The notes under the pieces were generated by a model. The model was not told where the DNA came from. It was given only the letters and a program-made list of their open reading frames with translations, and searched no databases. Source: CAVYPR01 sp963770505 (GTDB lineage Bacteria > Actinomycetota > Acidimicrobiia > Acidimicrobiales > RAAP-2). Taken from it: 64,000 nucleotides of DNA. How positions within the stretch are numbered: the stretch's first letter is position 1; each line of letters begins with the position of its first letter. The DNA lies in NCBI GenBank assembly GCA_963770505.1, contig CAVYPR010000002.1, forward strand, positions 1 through 64,000, read 5' to 3'. This document shows, one piece after another, positions 41,974 to 51,106 of this stretch. Both the position numbers and the translations under genes were made by a program.

Positions 41974-43255
41974 TTGTCCGTGGTGGTGGTAGGGCTGGAG
42001 CACGAGCGCACCCCGCTGGACCTGCTCGAACGGGTCACCGTGGGCGACGCCGAGCTGGGCAAGGTGCTCGGCACGCTGCGCGACCGGGCCAACCTCTCTG
42101 AGTCCGTGGTCCTCTCCACCTGCTTGCGCACCGAGGTGTACGCGGTGGTCGACCGGTTCCACGACGCCGTCCACGAGATCCACGAGATCCTGGCCGAGAA
42201 GGCGGGCGTCGAGGTCGCCGTGCTGGAGGAGCACGCCAGCGTGCGGTTCGACGACGACGGTGGCGGTCCACCTGTTCTCGGTGGCCTCGGGGCTGGAGTC
42301 GGCGGTGCTCGGCGAGGGCGAGGTGCTGGGACAGGTGCGCAGGTCATGGGAGCGGGCCCAGGACGAGCGGGTGGCCGGTCCCGTCCTCTCCGAGCTCTTC
42401 CGCCACGCCCTGCGGACCGGCAAGCGCGTGCGCTCGGAGACCGCCATCGCCCGCGGGACGACCTCGTTCTCGCACGCCGCGGTGGAGCTGGCCGAGTCCC
42501 GCCACCCAGGCGGGCTGGCCGGTGCGACCGTGGTGGTGGTGGGGGCGGGGGAGATGGGTTCGGGGGTGCTGGGGGCGCTGGTGTCGCTGTCCCCGGCCCG
42601 GCGTCCGGCCGAGGTGCTGGTGGCCAACCGCACGGCGGCCCGGGCCGCCGGCCTGGCCCGGGCCGTGCCCCCGGGGGTCACGGTCCGCACCGTGGCCATG
42701 GCCCAACTGCCGACCGCCCTGGCCGGGGCCGACGTCGTGGTGGCGGCGGTGGAGGCCGAGGCGCACGTGGTGACGGCGGACGACCTGTCCTCGGTCGGGC
42801 GGCGCGACCGGCCGCTGCTGGTCGTGGACCTGGGGATGCCCCGCAACGTCGAGCCGGCGGCCGGGGAGCTGCCGGGCGTCACCCTGCTGGACATGGGCCA
42901 CCTGAGCTCGGCCGTGGCCCAGGCCATGGCCGAGCGGCGGGTGGAGGCCGAGGCGGCGTCGGAGATCGTGGGGGAGGAGGTGGACCGCTACCGGGCCGCC
43001 ACCCGCGCCCGGGGCGCGGCCCCGGTGGTGGCCGCCCTGCGCACCCGGTTGGAGGAGGTGCGCGCGGCGGAGCTCGAGCGGCGCAAGGGGCAGTTCGCCT
43101 CCCTCTCCGACGACGACTGGGCGCAGGTGGACGCCGTGACCCGGGCCGTGCTGGCCAAGCTGGTCCACGAGCCGACGGTGCTGCTGAAGGAGACCGCCGG
43201 CACCCCCCGGGGCGAGCGGCTGGTGGAGGCACTCCGCCTGCTGTTCGACCTCTAG
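41974..43255 (+). CDS. hemA: Glutamyl-tRNA reductase, frameshifted
   Basis: HemA reduces glutamyl-tRNA to glutamate-1-semialdehyde, the entry to C5 tetrapyrrole synthesis. VVVGLEHERTPLDLLERV starts the protein and VLSTCLRTEVYAV has the catalytic Cys. After a +1 shift at about 42255-42262, AVHLFSVASGLESAVLGE continues, followed by the NADPH site VVVVGAGEMG and the dimerisation helix region to the C-terminus. With the shift repaired the protein is of normal length (about 427 residues). The frameshift lies in a GACGACGACGGTGGCGG run. TTG is the likely start, with GGGGAGG upstream. Confidence 0.88.
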
Positions 43256-43260
43256 GGGCG

Positions 43261-44193
43261 GTGGCCCGCCTTCGCCTGGCCACCCGCGGGTCGCCGCTCG
43301 CCCTGAGGCAGGCCGAGCTGGTGGCCGACGGGCTGGCCGGGGCCCACCCGGGCATCACGGTCGAGAACGTGGTGGTGCGCACGACCGGCGACCGGCGCGC
43401 GGACGTGGCCCTCGATCGGATCGGCGGCCAGGGGGTGTTCGCCAAGGAGGTGCAGGCGGCGGTGGCCGACGGCCGGGCCGACCTGGCGGTGCACTCGGCC
43501 AAGGACCTCCCCTCGCAGTCCCCTCCCGGCCTGGTGCTGGCGGCCGTGCCGATCCGGGCCGACCCGCGCGACGCCCTGGTCGGCTCGGCCCTGGTCGACC
43601 TCGCGCCCGGCGCCGTCGTGGCCACGGGGTCGGCCCGCCGGCGCGCCCAGCTGGCCAACGCCCGCCCGGACCTCACCTTCGTCGAGCTGCGGGGGAACAT
43701 GGGGACCCGGATGGAGCGCGCCGAGGACGGGTCGGTCCACGCCGTGGTGGTGGCCGTGGCCGCCCTGGAGCGGCTGGGCTGGTTGGAGCGGCTCACCGAG
43801 GTGCTGACCCCCTCGCTGATGCTGCCCCAGGTGGGGCAGGGGGCCCTGGCCCTCGAGTGCCGGGCCGACGACGAGTCCACCGCCGCCCTCCTGGCCGCCC
43901 TCGACGACCCCGCGAGCCACCGGGCCCTCGCCGCCGAGCGGTCGTTCCTCGCCGCCGCCGGCGGGAGCTGCGCGGTGCCGGTGGCGGCCCTGGCCGAACG
44001 CGACGGCGACCGGCTGCGGCTCACGGCCATGGTGGCCAGCGGGGACGGTCGGGTGGTGCTCCGGGCCGAGCGCGCCGGCACCGACCCAGAGGCCCTGGGG
44101 AGGGAGATGGCCGACCACCTGCTGGTGGCGTGCGGGGGCCGCTCCGTCGAGGGGTGGGAGGCGGACCGCCCGGCCGCCCGGCCGCCCTCGTGA
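43261..44193 (+). CDS. hemC: Hydroxymethylbilane synthase
   Basis: This 310-residue protein polymerises porphobilinogen to hydroxymethylbilane. RLATRGSPLALRQAELVAD, AVHSAKDLPSQ and LPQVGQGALALECR are visible, and the dipyrromethane-cofactor Cys is in GGSCAVPVAALAE. It starts five bases after hemA and its stop overlaps the cobA/hemD start by GTGA, so the genes form one unit. Confidence 0.93.
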   Translation: MARLRLATRGSPLALRQAELVADGLAGAHPGITVENVVVRTTGDRRADVALDRIGGQGVFAKEVQAAVADGRADLAVHSAKDLPSQSPPGLVLAAVPIRADPRDALVGSALVDLAPGAVVATGSARRRAQLANARPDLTFVELRGNMGTRMERAEDGSVHAVVVAVAALERLGWLERLTEVLTPSLMLPQVGQGALALECRADDESTAALLAALDDPASHRALAAERSFLAAAGGSCAVPVAALAERDGDRLRLTAMVASGDGRVVLRAERAGTDPEALGREMADHLLVACGGRSVEGWEADRPAARPPS

Positions 44194-45698
44194 CCGTCTA
44201 CCTGGTGGGCGCGGGACCCGGCGACCCGGGCCTCCTCACCCGGCGGGGGGCGGACCTGTTGGCCCGGGCCGACGTGGTCGTCTACGACCGGTTGGTGGAC
44301 GCCGCGTTGCTGGCCCTGGCCCCGCCCGGGGCGCTGCTGGTCGACGCGGGACGGGCCGGCGGCGGGGCGTCCGCCGGGACCGGGCGTCAGGAGGAGATCG
44401 ACGCCCTGCTGGCCCTGCACGGGGGGCAGGGCCGCACGGTGGTGCGCCTGAAGGGGGGCGACCCCTTCCTCTTCGGGCGCGGCGGCGAGGAGGCCGAGGC
44501 CCTGACGCGGGCCGGCGTGGCCTGGGAGGTGGTGCCCGGCGTGTCCTCGGCCATCGCGGTGCCGGCCTACGCCGGCGTCCCGGTGACCCACCGCGGGCTG
44601 TCGACCTCGGTGACCGTGGTGACCGGCCAGGTGGGCGGGTCCGGCGGCGGCGGGGTGGACTGGGAGGCGCTGGCCCGGATCGACGGCACCCTGGTCGTGC
44701 TGATGGGCATGGCCAACCGTTCGGAGATCGCCCGCCGGCTGGTGGCCGGCGGCCGACCGGCGGACACCCCGGTGGCCGTGGTCGAGTGGGGGACCACCCC
44801 CCGGCAGCGGACGGCACGCACCACGCTGGCCGGCCTGGCGGACGTGGCCCTCGGGGCCCCGGCGGTGGTGGTGGTAGGGCCGGTGGCCGGTCTCGACCTC
44901 ACCTGGGCCCCGGACCGCCCCCTGGCCGGGACGACCGTCGTGGTCACCCGGGCGCGTGGCCGAGCGGCACCGCTCACCGCCGCCCTCCAGGCCGCGGGGG
45001 CCAGGGTGGTCGAGGTCCCGGTGGTCGAGATCGCCGACCCCGACGACGGGGGTGCCGCCCTGCGGCGGGCGGCCCAGGCGGTCGCCGCCTACGACTGGGT
45101 GGCCTTCACCTCGGCCAACGCCGTCCACCGGTTCGTGCCGTTGCTGCGCGACAGCCGGGGCTTCGGCCCGGCGCGCCTGGCCGCGGTGGGCGGTGCCACC
45201 GCCGACGCCCTGGCCGCCTACAACCTGGCGGCCGATCTCGTGGCGGAGACGGCCGACGGGTCCGCCGGGGCCGAGGCACTGGCGGCCCGCTTCGACGACG
45301 CGCCGGCCGGCGGCCGGGTGCTCTTCCCCCGGGCGGCCGGGGCCCGGCGCGCCCTGCCCGAGGGGTTGGCCGCCCGGGGCTGGGCGGTCGACGAGGTGGT
45401 CGCCTACCGCACCGTGCCGGCGCCCCCGCCGCCGGCGGCCGTGGCCGACGCGGCGGCCGGTGCGAGGGTGGTCACCTTCACCTCGCCGTCGACGGTCGAC
45501 GCCTACCTCTCGCTCAGCGACGACGCGGGCCGGCCGCTGCGGGTGCCCGAGGTGGTGGCCTGCATCGGTCCGACCACGGCCGAGGCGGCCCGGCGGGCCG
45601 GCCTGGCCGTGGCGGTCGAGGCGCGCGACGCCTCGGCCGAGGCGCTGGCGCTGGCGGTGGCCGCCCACCTGGGGGCCGCCGGGCGGGCCAGCTCGTAG
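44190..45698 (+). CDS. Uroporphyrinogen-III methyltransferase/synthase fusion
   Basis: This 502-residue two-domain protein joins CobA and HemD. The first about 250 residues are a SUMT (VGAGPGDPGLLTRRG, RLKGGDPFLFGRGGEEAE, VTVVTGQVGG) that methylates uroporphyrinogen III to precorrin-2. The second half is uroporphyrinogen-III synthase (VVVTRARGRAAPLTAALQ, YDWVAFTSANAV, VVTFTSPSTVDAY). The fusion couples the ring-closing step to the sirohaem/cobalamin branch and is known in mycobacteria and streptomycetes. The last part is rich in Ala. Confidence 0.92.
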   Translation: MTVYLVGAGPGDPGLLTRRGADLLARADVVVYDRLVDAALLALAPPGALLVDAGRAGGGASAGTGRQEEIDALLALHGGQGRTVVRLKGGDPFLFGRGGEEAEALTRAGVAWEVVPGVSSAIAVPAYAGVPVTHRGLSTSVTVVTGQVGGSGGGGVDWEALARIDGTLVVLMGMANRSEIARRLVAGGRPADTPVAVVEWGTTPRQRTARTTLAGLADVALGAPAVVVVGPVAGLDLTWAPDRPLAGTTVVVTRARGRAAPLTAALQAAGARVVEVPVVEIADPDDGGAALRRAAQAVAAYDWVAFTSANAVHRFVPLLRDSRGFGPARLAAVGGATADALAAYNLAADLVAETADGSAGAEALAARFDDAPAGGRVLFPRAAGARRALPEGLAARGWAVDEVVAYRTVPAPPPPAAVADAAAGARVVTFTSPSTVDAYLSLSDDAGRPLRVPEVVACIGPTTAEAARRAGLAVAVEARDASAEALALAVAAHLGAAGRASS

Positions 45699-45707
45699 GC
45701 TGGCGGG

Positions 45708-46693
45708 GTGGGCTTCCCCGAACGGCGGCTGCGCCGGCTGCGACGTACTCCGGCCCTGCGCCGGCTGGTGGCCGAGACCCGCCTCGGCTCGGACGACCTG
45801 GTGGCGCCGCTCTTCGTGCGCGAGGGGATCGACGAGCCGGTCCCCATCGGCTCCCTGCCCGGCCAGGTCCAGCACACCGTGGCCTCGTTGGTGGCCGAGG
45901 CCAAGCGGCTGGCCTCGCTCGGCGTGCCGGGCCTGGTCCTGTTCGGGGTGCCCGAGGCCAAGGACGCCACCGGCTCGGGGGCCTGCGACCCCGACGGGAT
46001 CGTCCAGCGGGCGCTGGGCGAGCTGCGGTCCGCCCTCGGCGACGAGCTGGTGCTCATGGCCGACCTGTGCCTCGACGAGTACACCGACCACGGCCACTGC
46101 GGCGTGCTGACGGCCGACGGCACGGTGGACAACGACGCCACCCTCGAGCTCTACGGCCGAGGTGGCGCGTGGCCCAGGCCGCGGCCGGCGCCCACGTGGT
46201 GGCGCCCAGCGGGATGATGGACGGGCAGGTGGCGGCGATCCGCCGGGCCCTCGACGACGACGGTCACGCCGAGGTCGCCGTCCTCGCCTACGCGGCCAAG
46301 TACGCCTCGGCCCTCTACGGGCCGTTCCGCGAGGCGGTCGACGTCACCATCGCCGCCGGCGGCGACCGCCGGGCCTACCAGCAGGACCCGGCCAACCGCC
46401 GGGAGGCGCTGGCCGAGGTGGCCCTCGACGTGGCCGAGGGGGCCGACATGGTGATGGTGAAGCCGGCCATCACCAGCCTCGACGTGATCGCCGAGGTCCG
46501 TCGCACCGTCGACGTGCCGGTGGCCGCCTACCACGTGAGCGGCGAGTACTCGATGGTGCAGGCCGCCGCCGAGCGGGGCTGGGTCGACGGCCCCGCGGTG
46601 GCCCTCGAGCAGCTGACGGCGGTCAAGCGGGCCGGGGCCGACTTCGTCCTCACCTACTTCGCCGCCGAGGTGGCCGAGGCGCTGGGTGGCTGA
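45708..46693 (+). CDS. hemB: Delta-aminolevulinic acid dehydratase, frameshifted
   Basis: HemB condenses two aminolevulinates to porphobilinogen. The metal-site region reads MADLCLDEYTDHGHCG, with one of the three Zn cysteines as Asp, as in actinobacteria. After a -1 shift at about 46160-46170, VAQAAAGAHVVAPSGMMDGQ and the Schiff-base Lys segments AYAAKYAS and DMVMVKPAI follow, and YHVSGEYSMV ends the active site. TAGGCT six bases before the GTG indicates a leaderless start, although hemB lies within the hem cluster. Without the shift the protein would stop early. Confidence 0.88.
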
Positions 46694-48018
46694 GGCCGAC
46701 CTCGGCGGGGCCGCCGCCGGGGCCACCAACGCCGAGTGGTTCGCCCGGGCGCCGCGCGGTCGATCCCCGGCGGGGTCGACTCCCCGGTCCGGTCGTTCGC
46801 CTCGGTCGGCGGGGTCCCCTTCACCGTGCGTGCGGGGCGAGGGGCCCTTCGTCTTCGACGTCGAGGGCACGCCGCTACCTCGACCTCGTCCAGTCCTACG
46901 GGGCGGTCCTGCTCGGCCACGCCCACCGGGCGGTGACCGAGGCGGTGCGCCGGGCCGCCGGCTCGGGCACCACCTTCGGCATGCCCACCCCCGGCGAGGT
47001 GCTCCTGGCCGAGGCGATCTGCGAGCGGGTGCCCGGGTGCGAGCAGGTCCGCCTGGTCTCCTCGGGCACCGAGGCGGCCATGAGCGCCGTGCGCCTCGCC
47101 CGGGGGGCCACCGGGCGGGACCGGGTGGTGAAGTTCGCCGGCTGCTACCACGGCCACGCCGACGGCCTCCTGGCCGGCGGGGGCAGCGGGGTGGCGACGC
47201 TCGGGTTGCCCGGCTCGGCCGGCGTGCCGGCCGGGGCGGTGGCCGACACCGTGGTGGCGCCCTACAACGTGGTCCCCGAGCTCGACCGGTCGGTGGCCTG
47301 CGTGATCGTCGAGCCGGTGGCGGCCAACATGAACCTGGTGGCCCCGGCCGAGGGGTTCTTGGAGGGGCTGCGCGCCGCCTGCGACGCCGTGGGGGCGCTG
47401 CTCGTCTTCGACGAGGTGATCACGGGGTTCCGCCTCGGCCCCGGCGGGGCCGCCGCCCGCTACGGCGTCACGCCCGACCTGTGGTGCTTCGGCAAGGTGA
47501 TCGGCGGGCGGCCTGCCGGTGGGGGCCTTCGGCGGGCGGGCCGAGGTGCTCGTCGGCGCTGGCCCCGAGCGGGCCGGTGTACCAGGCCGGGACCCTCTCG
47601 GGGAACCCGCTGGCCACGGCGGCCGGCCTGGCGGTGCTCTCCCACGTGACCGAGGCCGACTACGAGGACCTCTCCAACCGGGCCGCGGTCTTCGCCGGGG
47701 CCCTGGCCCGGGCGGTGTCGGCGGGCGGGCTGCCCGCCTCGGCGCGGGCCGTGGGCCCGCTGGTCGGCCTCTACGTGGGCGTGCCCGGCGCGACGGCCGC
47801 CCCGCCGAGCGACTACGACGGGGCCGCCGCCCTGGCCGGCAACGGGGCCTACCCCCGGCTCTTCCACGCCCTCCTGCGCCGCGGGGTGGCGCTCGCCCCC
47901 GGGGCCTACGAGGTCCTCTTCCCCGGGATGTCCCACGGCGAGCGCGGAGCTCGACCGGGTCGTCGAGGTGGCGGGCGAGGCGGCGGCCGAGGTGGCCGCC
48001 GGCTGGGAGGGAGGGTGA
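46686..48018 (+). CDS. hemL: Glutamate-1-semialdehyde 2,1-aminomutase, several frameshifts
   Basis: HemL moves the amino group of glutamate-1-semialdehyde to give aminolevulinate. Family motifs are all present but in changing frames: ARSIPGGVDSPVRSF, LDLVQSYGAVLLGHAH, CYHGHADGLLAGGGSG, LLVFDEVITGFRLG, the PLP Lys in WCFGKVIGG, AGTLSGNPLATAAGL, and a final EVAGEAAAEVAAG. About six shifts are needed (near 46757, 46840, 46868, 47508, 47560 and 47945). Such a dense set of indels without any loss of motifs strongly suggests sequence errors. The GTG start overlaps the hemB stop. Confidence 0.85.
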
Positions 48019-48043
48019 GCCGGCGCCCCCGGTGCCGCGGCGG

Positions 48044-49437
48044 TCAGGCCGCGGGCGTCGGGTCGTCGAGCCCGGGCACCAGGCGGGCCGCGGCCACCAT
48101 GGCGCGGTAGGCGACCTCGGCCGGGCCGGGGAGGTCGGGGCGCATGAGGTTGGCCATGATCCGCAGCAGCTCGCCCATGAGCAGCTCGGAGCGCAGGCCC
48201 CCGCCGACGCAGAGCCGCATGACCTCGGGGTGGCTGATCACCCGCACGAAGGCCCGGGCCACCTCGTAGTAGGGGCCGTAGGCGTCGGCCAGGTGCTGCT
48301 CGTAGGCGAGGAGGGCCGCCGGCCCGCCGCCCGACAGCGACTCGCCGACGAACGCCGCGGCCAGCCTGCCGGTCTCGTAGCCGTAGGCGATGCCCTCGCC
48401 GTTGAACGGGTTGATCGAGCCCCCGGCGTCGCCCACCACCACCACGTTGGGGCCGGCGTGGGGGCCGACGGCCAGGCCCATGGGCAGCTTCCCCCCGGTG
48501 GGCGGGCCGCAGCAGGTCTCGGGCGAGAGCTCCCAGCGCTCCGGGGCCCACTTGACGAAGGCGTCCATCAGCCGAGAGGTGTTGACGCCCTTCCACCGCG
48601 GTCGGTGGAGAGCAGCCCCACGCCCACGTTCACCCGGCCGTCGCCCATGGGGAAGATCCACCCGTAGCCGGGGACCACCTCGCCCTCGGCGTCGCGGATG
48701 TCGAGGTGCGACTCGATGAAGGTGTCGTCGTGGCCCGGGGAGCGGTAGTAGCCGCGCAGGGCCATGCCCATGGGCTGGCTGCGTTCCCGGCTGGTCCCGA
48801 GGGCCCGGCCGAAGCGCGAGTTGGACCCGTCGGCCACGACCACGCAGCGGGCCCGGAGCTCGCCCACCCGCCCGCTGTCGGTGTCGCGCACCTCCGCGCC
48901 CAGGCAGACGGGCAGGCCGTCGTCGCCACCGCCGTCCTCGAGCAGCGGTCGGACGGCCTCGGTGCCCTGGAGGACCGCCGCCCCGGCCTTGGCCGCCCGC
49001 TCGGCCACCAGCCCGTCGAGGTCGTGGCGGGTGACGGTGTAGCCGTAGGGGGGAAAGGCGGGGTGGGCGGGCCAGGGCATCTCCACCGTCTGCCCGAACC
49101 CGTGGGCCCGCAGCCCGGTGAACCGGTGGGCCCCGGCCAGCGCCCCCTCGAGCCCCATGTCGGCCAGCTGGCGGACGGCCCTCGGCGTCAGCCCGTCCCC
49201 GCAGGTCTTCTCCCGGGGGAAGTGCTTCTTCTCGGCCACCACCACGTCCCAGCCGGCGTCGGCCAGCCAGTAGGCGCAGGCGGACCCGCCGGGGCCCCCG
49301 CCGACCACCAGCACGTCGTGGACCACGCCGTCGTCGATGCCGACCGCCGCCGGGTGCCCGGTGCCCGGTGCCGCCGCCGAGGGGGCGGTCCCGGCGTTGG
49401 GCGCGCTCGCCGGCTCGGGGTGCGGGGGGTCGGCCAC
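48044..49437 (-). CDS. Geranylgeranyl reductase/MenJ-like FAD oxidoreductase, frameshifted
   Basis: This FAD-dependent reductase has DVLVVGGGPGGSACAYWLAD for FAD binding, KKHFPREKTCGDGLTPRAV, and the second FAD segment VVVVGDAGGSINPFNGEGIA. It belongs to the geranylgeranyl reductase family; in mycobacteria MenJ saturates one isoprene unit of menaquinone. Next to the complex I genes a menaquinone role is plausible. A frameshift at about 48597 separates STDRG from WKGVNTSRLMDAFVKW. TACGAT six bases before the GTG at 49437 supports the start. Confidence 0.83.
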
Positions 49438-49558
49438 GTCCAGATCGTAGGGCGCGCCCGGGGGTCGGGGCCCGCCGGTGCACGTCGCGCCGGTGCTCCT
49501 CGCGCCAGGGGTCCTCGATGTGCCAGGTGAAAGGGCGCCGTGGTAGAACCGCGACGCA

Positions 49559-50011
49559 GTGGACCAGTACATCCCCATCTTCCTGCTCGCCGCCCTCGGC
49601 GCCGTGTTCGCCGCCGTCTCCTTCGTCGCCTCCTCCCTGCTGGCGCCGCGCAAGCGACCGACCGCGTCGAAGATCGCACCCTACGAGTGCGGCATCGTCC
49701 CGGGGATCGAGGCGCCCGCCCGCTTCCCGGTCCGCTTCTACCTGGTGGCGATGATCTTCATCATCTTCGACATCGAGATCGTCTTCCTCTACCCCTGGGC
49801 GGTCGACTTCCACCAGCTCGGGGTCTTCGGGCTGGTGGAGGTGCTGGTCTTCGCGGTGGTGGTCTTCGTGGCCTTCTTGTACCTGGTCAGCAACGGCGCA
49901 CTCAGCTGGGGGCCGGTGCGCCGGTTGGAGCGGGGGATGCCGGCCCGCACCTCGGAGTCGACGATCACCCGCATCACCGCGGGCCCGGCGTCCCCGGACC
50001 GGGCCGCCTAG
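49559..50011 (+). CDS. nuoA: NADH-quinone oxidoreductase subunit A
   Basis: The 150-residue product has three membrane helices and the NuoA hallmarks KIAPYECGI and FYLVAMIFIIFDIEIVFLYPW. It is part of the membrane arm of complex I near the quinone site. The tail is longer than in E. coli and Arg/Pro-rich. TAGAAC lies nine bases before the GTG, so the operon mRNA may have a very short leader. It is first in the nuo operon. Confidence 0.93.
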   Translation: MDQYIPIFLLAALGAVFAAVSFVASSLLAPRKRPTASKIAPYECGIVPGIEAPARFPVRFYLVAMIFIIFDIEIVFLYPWAVDFHQLGVFGLVEVLVFAVVVFVAFLYLVSNGALSWGPVRRLERGMPARTSESTITRITAGPASPDRAA

Positions 50012-50020
50012 GGGCCGGTT

Positions 50021-50581
50021 GTGGGCCTCGAGGACCTCCAGCACAACTTCCTGACGGGCCGGGTCGAGGACCTGGTGAAGTGGGCCCGGCGCAACAGCGT
50101 GTGGCCGGCCACCTTCGGCCTGGCCTGCTGCGCCATCGAGATGATGTCGGTGGGCGCCGCCGACTACGACATCAGCCGCCTCGGCATGGAGGTGTTCCGG
50201 GCCTCCCCCCGCCAGGCCGACCTCATGATCGTGGCCGGCAGGGTCTCCCAGAAGATGGCCCCGGTGCTCCGACAGGTCTACGACCAGATGATGGAGCCCA
50301 AGTGGGTCATCTCGATGGGCGTGTGCGCCTCCACCGGGGGGATGTTCAACAACTACGCCATCGTCCAGGGGGTCGACCAGATCGTCCCCGTCGACGTCTA
50401 CGCACCGGGGTGCCCCCCCTCTCCCGAGACGCTGCTGCACGCCATCCTGACCCTCCACGAGAAGATCCGGACCGGCGAGATCACCCGGCGGCCGGCCCGC
50501 GAGGTCGCCGCCGAGCGCACCACGGGGTTCGTTCCCGAGGTGGCCGACGACGACACCGTGCGGGTGGCCACGCCCCGATGA
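50021..50581 (+). CDS. nuoB: NADH-quinone oxidoreductase subunit B
   Basis: NuoB carries cluster N2 and is the last iron-sulfur relay to quinone. The ligands are in GLACCAIEMM, GVCASTGG and YAPGCPPSPE. The protein has 186 residues, with a C-terminal extension typical of actinobacteria. It starts nine bases after nuoA and its stop overlaps nuoC (ATGA). Confidence 0.95.
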   Translation: MGLEDLQHNFLTGRVEDLVKWARRNSVWPATFGLACCAIEMMSVGAADYDISRLGMEVFRASPRQADLMIVAGRVSQKMAPVLRQVYDQMMEPKWVISMGVCASTGGMFNNYAIVQGVDQIVPVDVYAPGCPPSPETLLHAILTLHEKIRTGEITRRPAREVAAERTTGFVPEVADDDTVRVATPR

Positions 50582-51060
50582 CCGTCGCCCTCCCCGAGGT
50601 CCCGCGTGCGCCCGGGCGCCACGCCGACGAGGTGGCCTTCCCCCCGCGCCGGCGCTACCACGACCTGGTCGCCGCCTACCGCGACGGCGGTTTCGAGATG
50701 TGCGTCGACGTCTGCGGCGTCGACTACCTCACCCACCCCGGGCGCGAGCTGCCCGAGGGGGTGGCCGCCGAGCGGTTCGAGGTGGTGGTGAGCCTGCTTT
50801 CCCTCTCGGCCAAGCGCCGGGTGCGGGTGCGGGTCCAGGTCCCCGAGTCCGACCCCGTGGTGGACTCGCTGGTCGACCTCTACCCCGGGGCCGACGCCAT
50901 GGAGCGGGAGACCTTCGACCTGGTGGGCATCGTCTTCTCCGGCCACCCCGACCTCACCCGGATCCTCATGCCCGAGGACTGGGAGGGGCACCCCCTGCGC
51001 AAGGACTACGGCGTGGGCAGGGTGCCGGTGCAGTTCAAAGGGGCGCCGGGTCCCCGATGA
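50578..51060 (+). CDS. nuoC: NADH-quinone oxidoreductase subunit C
   Basis: NuoC is a 160-residue peripheral-arm subunit. FEVVVSLLSLSAKRRVRVRV is followed by WEGHPLRKDYG, the 30-kDa subunit signature, near the C-terminus. It is overlapped at its start by nuoB. Between it and nuoD is a 17-codon frame at 51057-51110 that overlaps both by ATGA. Confidence 0.93.
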   Translation: MTVALPEVPRAPGRHADEVAFPPRRRYHDLVAAYRDGGFEMCVDVCGVDYLTHPGRELPEGVAAERFEVVVSLLSLSAKRRVRVRVQVPESDPVVDSLVDLYPGADAMERETFDLVGIVFSGHPDLTRILMPEDWEGHPLRKDYGVGRVPVQFKGAPGPR

Positions 51061-51106
51061 GCGAGGCCACCACCAGCACCGGCCGCCGCCGGGGGGCGAG
51101 CGGCCG

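Noticed and set aside
42879..46097. Open frame of over 1000 codons on the minus strand
   Set aside because: It is antisense to hemA, hemC, cobA/hemD and hemB, has low-complexity His/Gly/Arg composition and no motif; it is a GC-rich shadow.
46686..48018. hemL as a true pseudogene
   Set aside because: All motifs including PLP Lys are intact and the gene is essential; dense indels in GC runs fit sequence error better.
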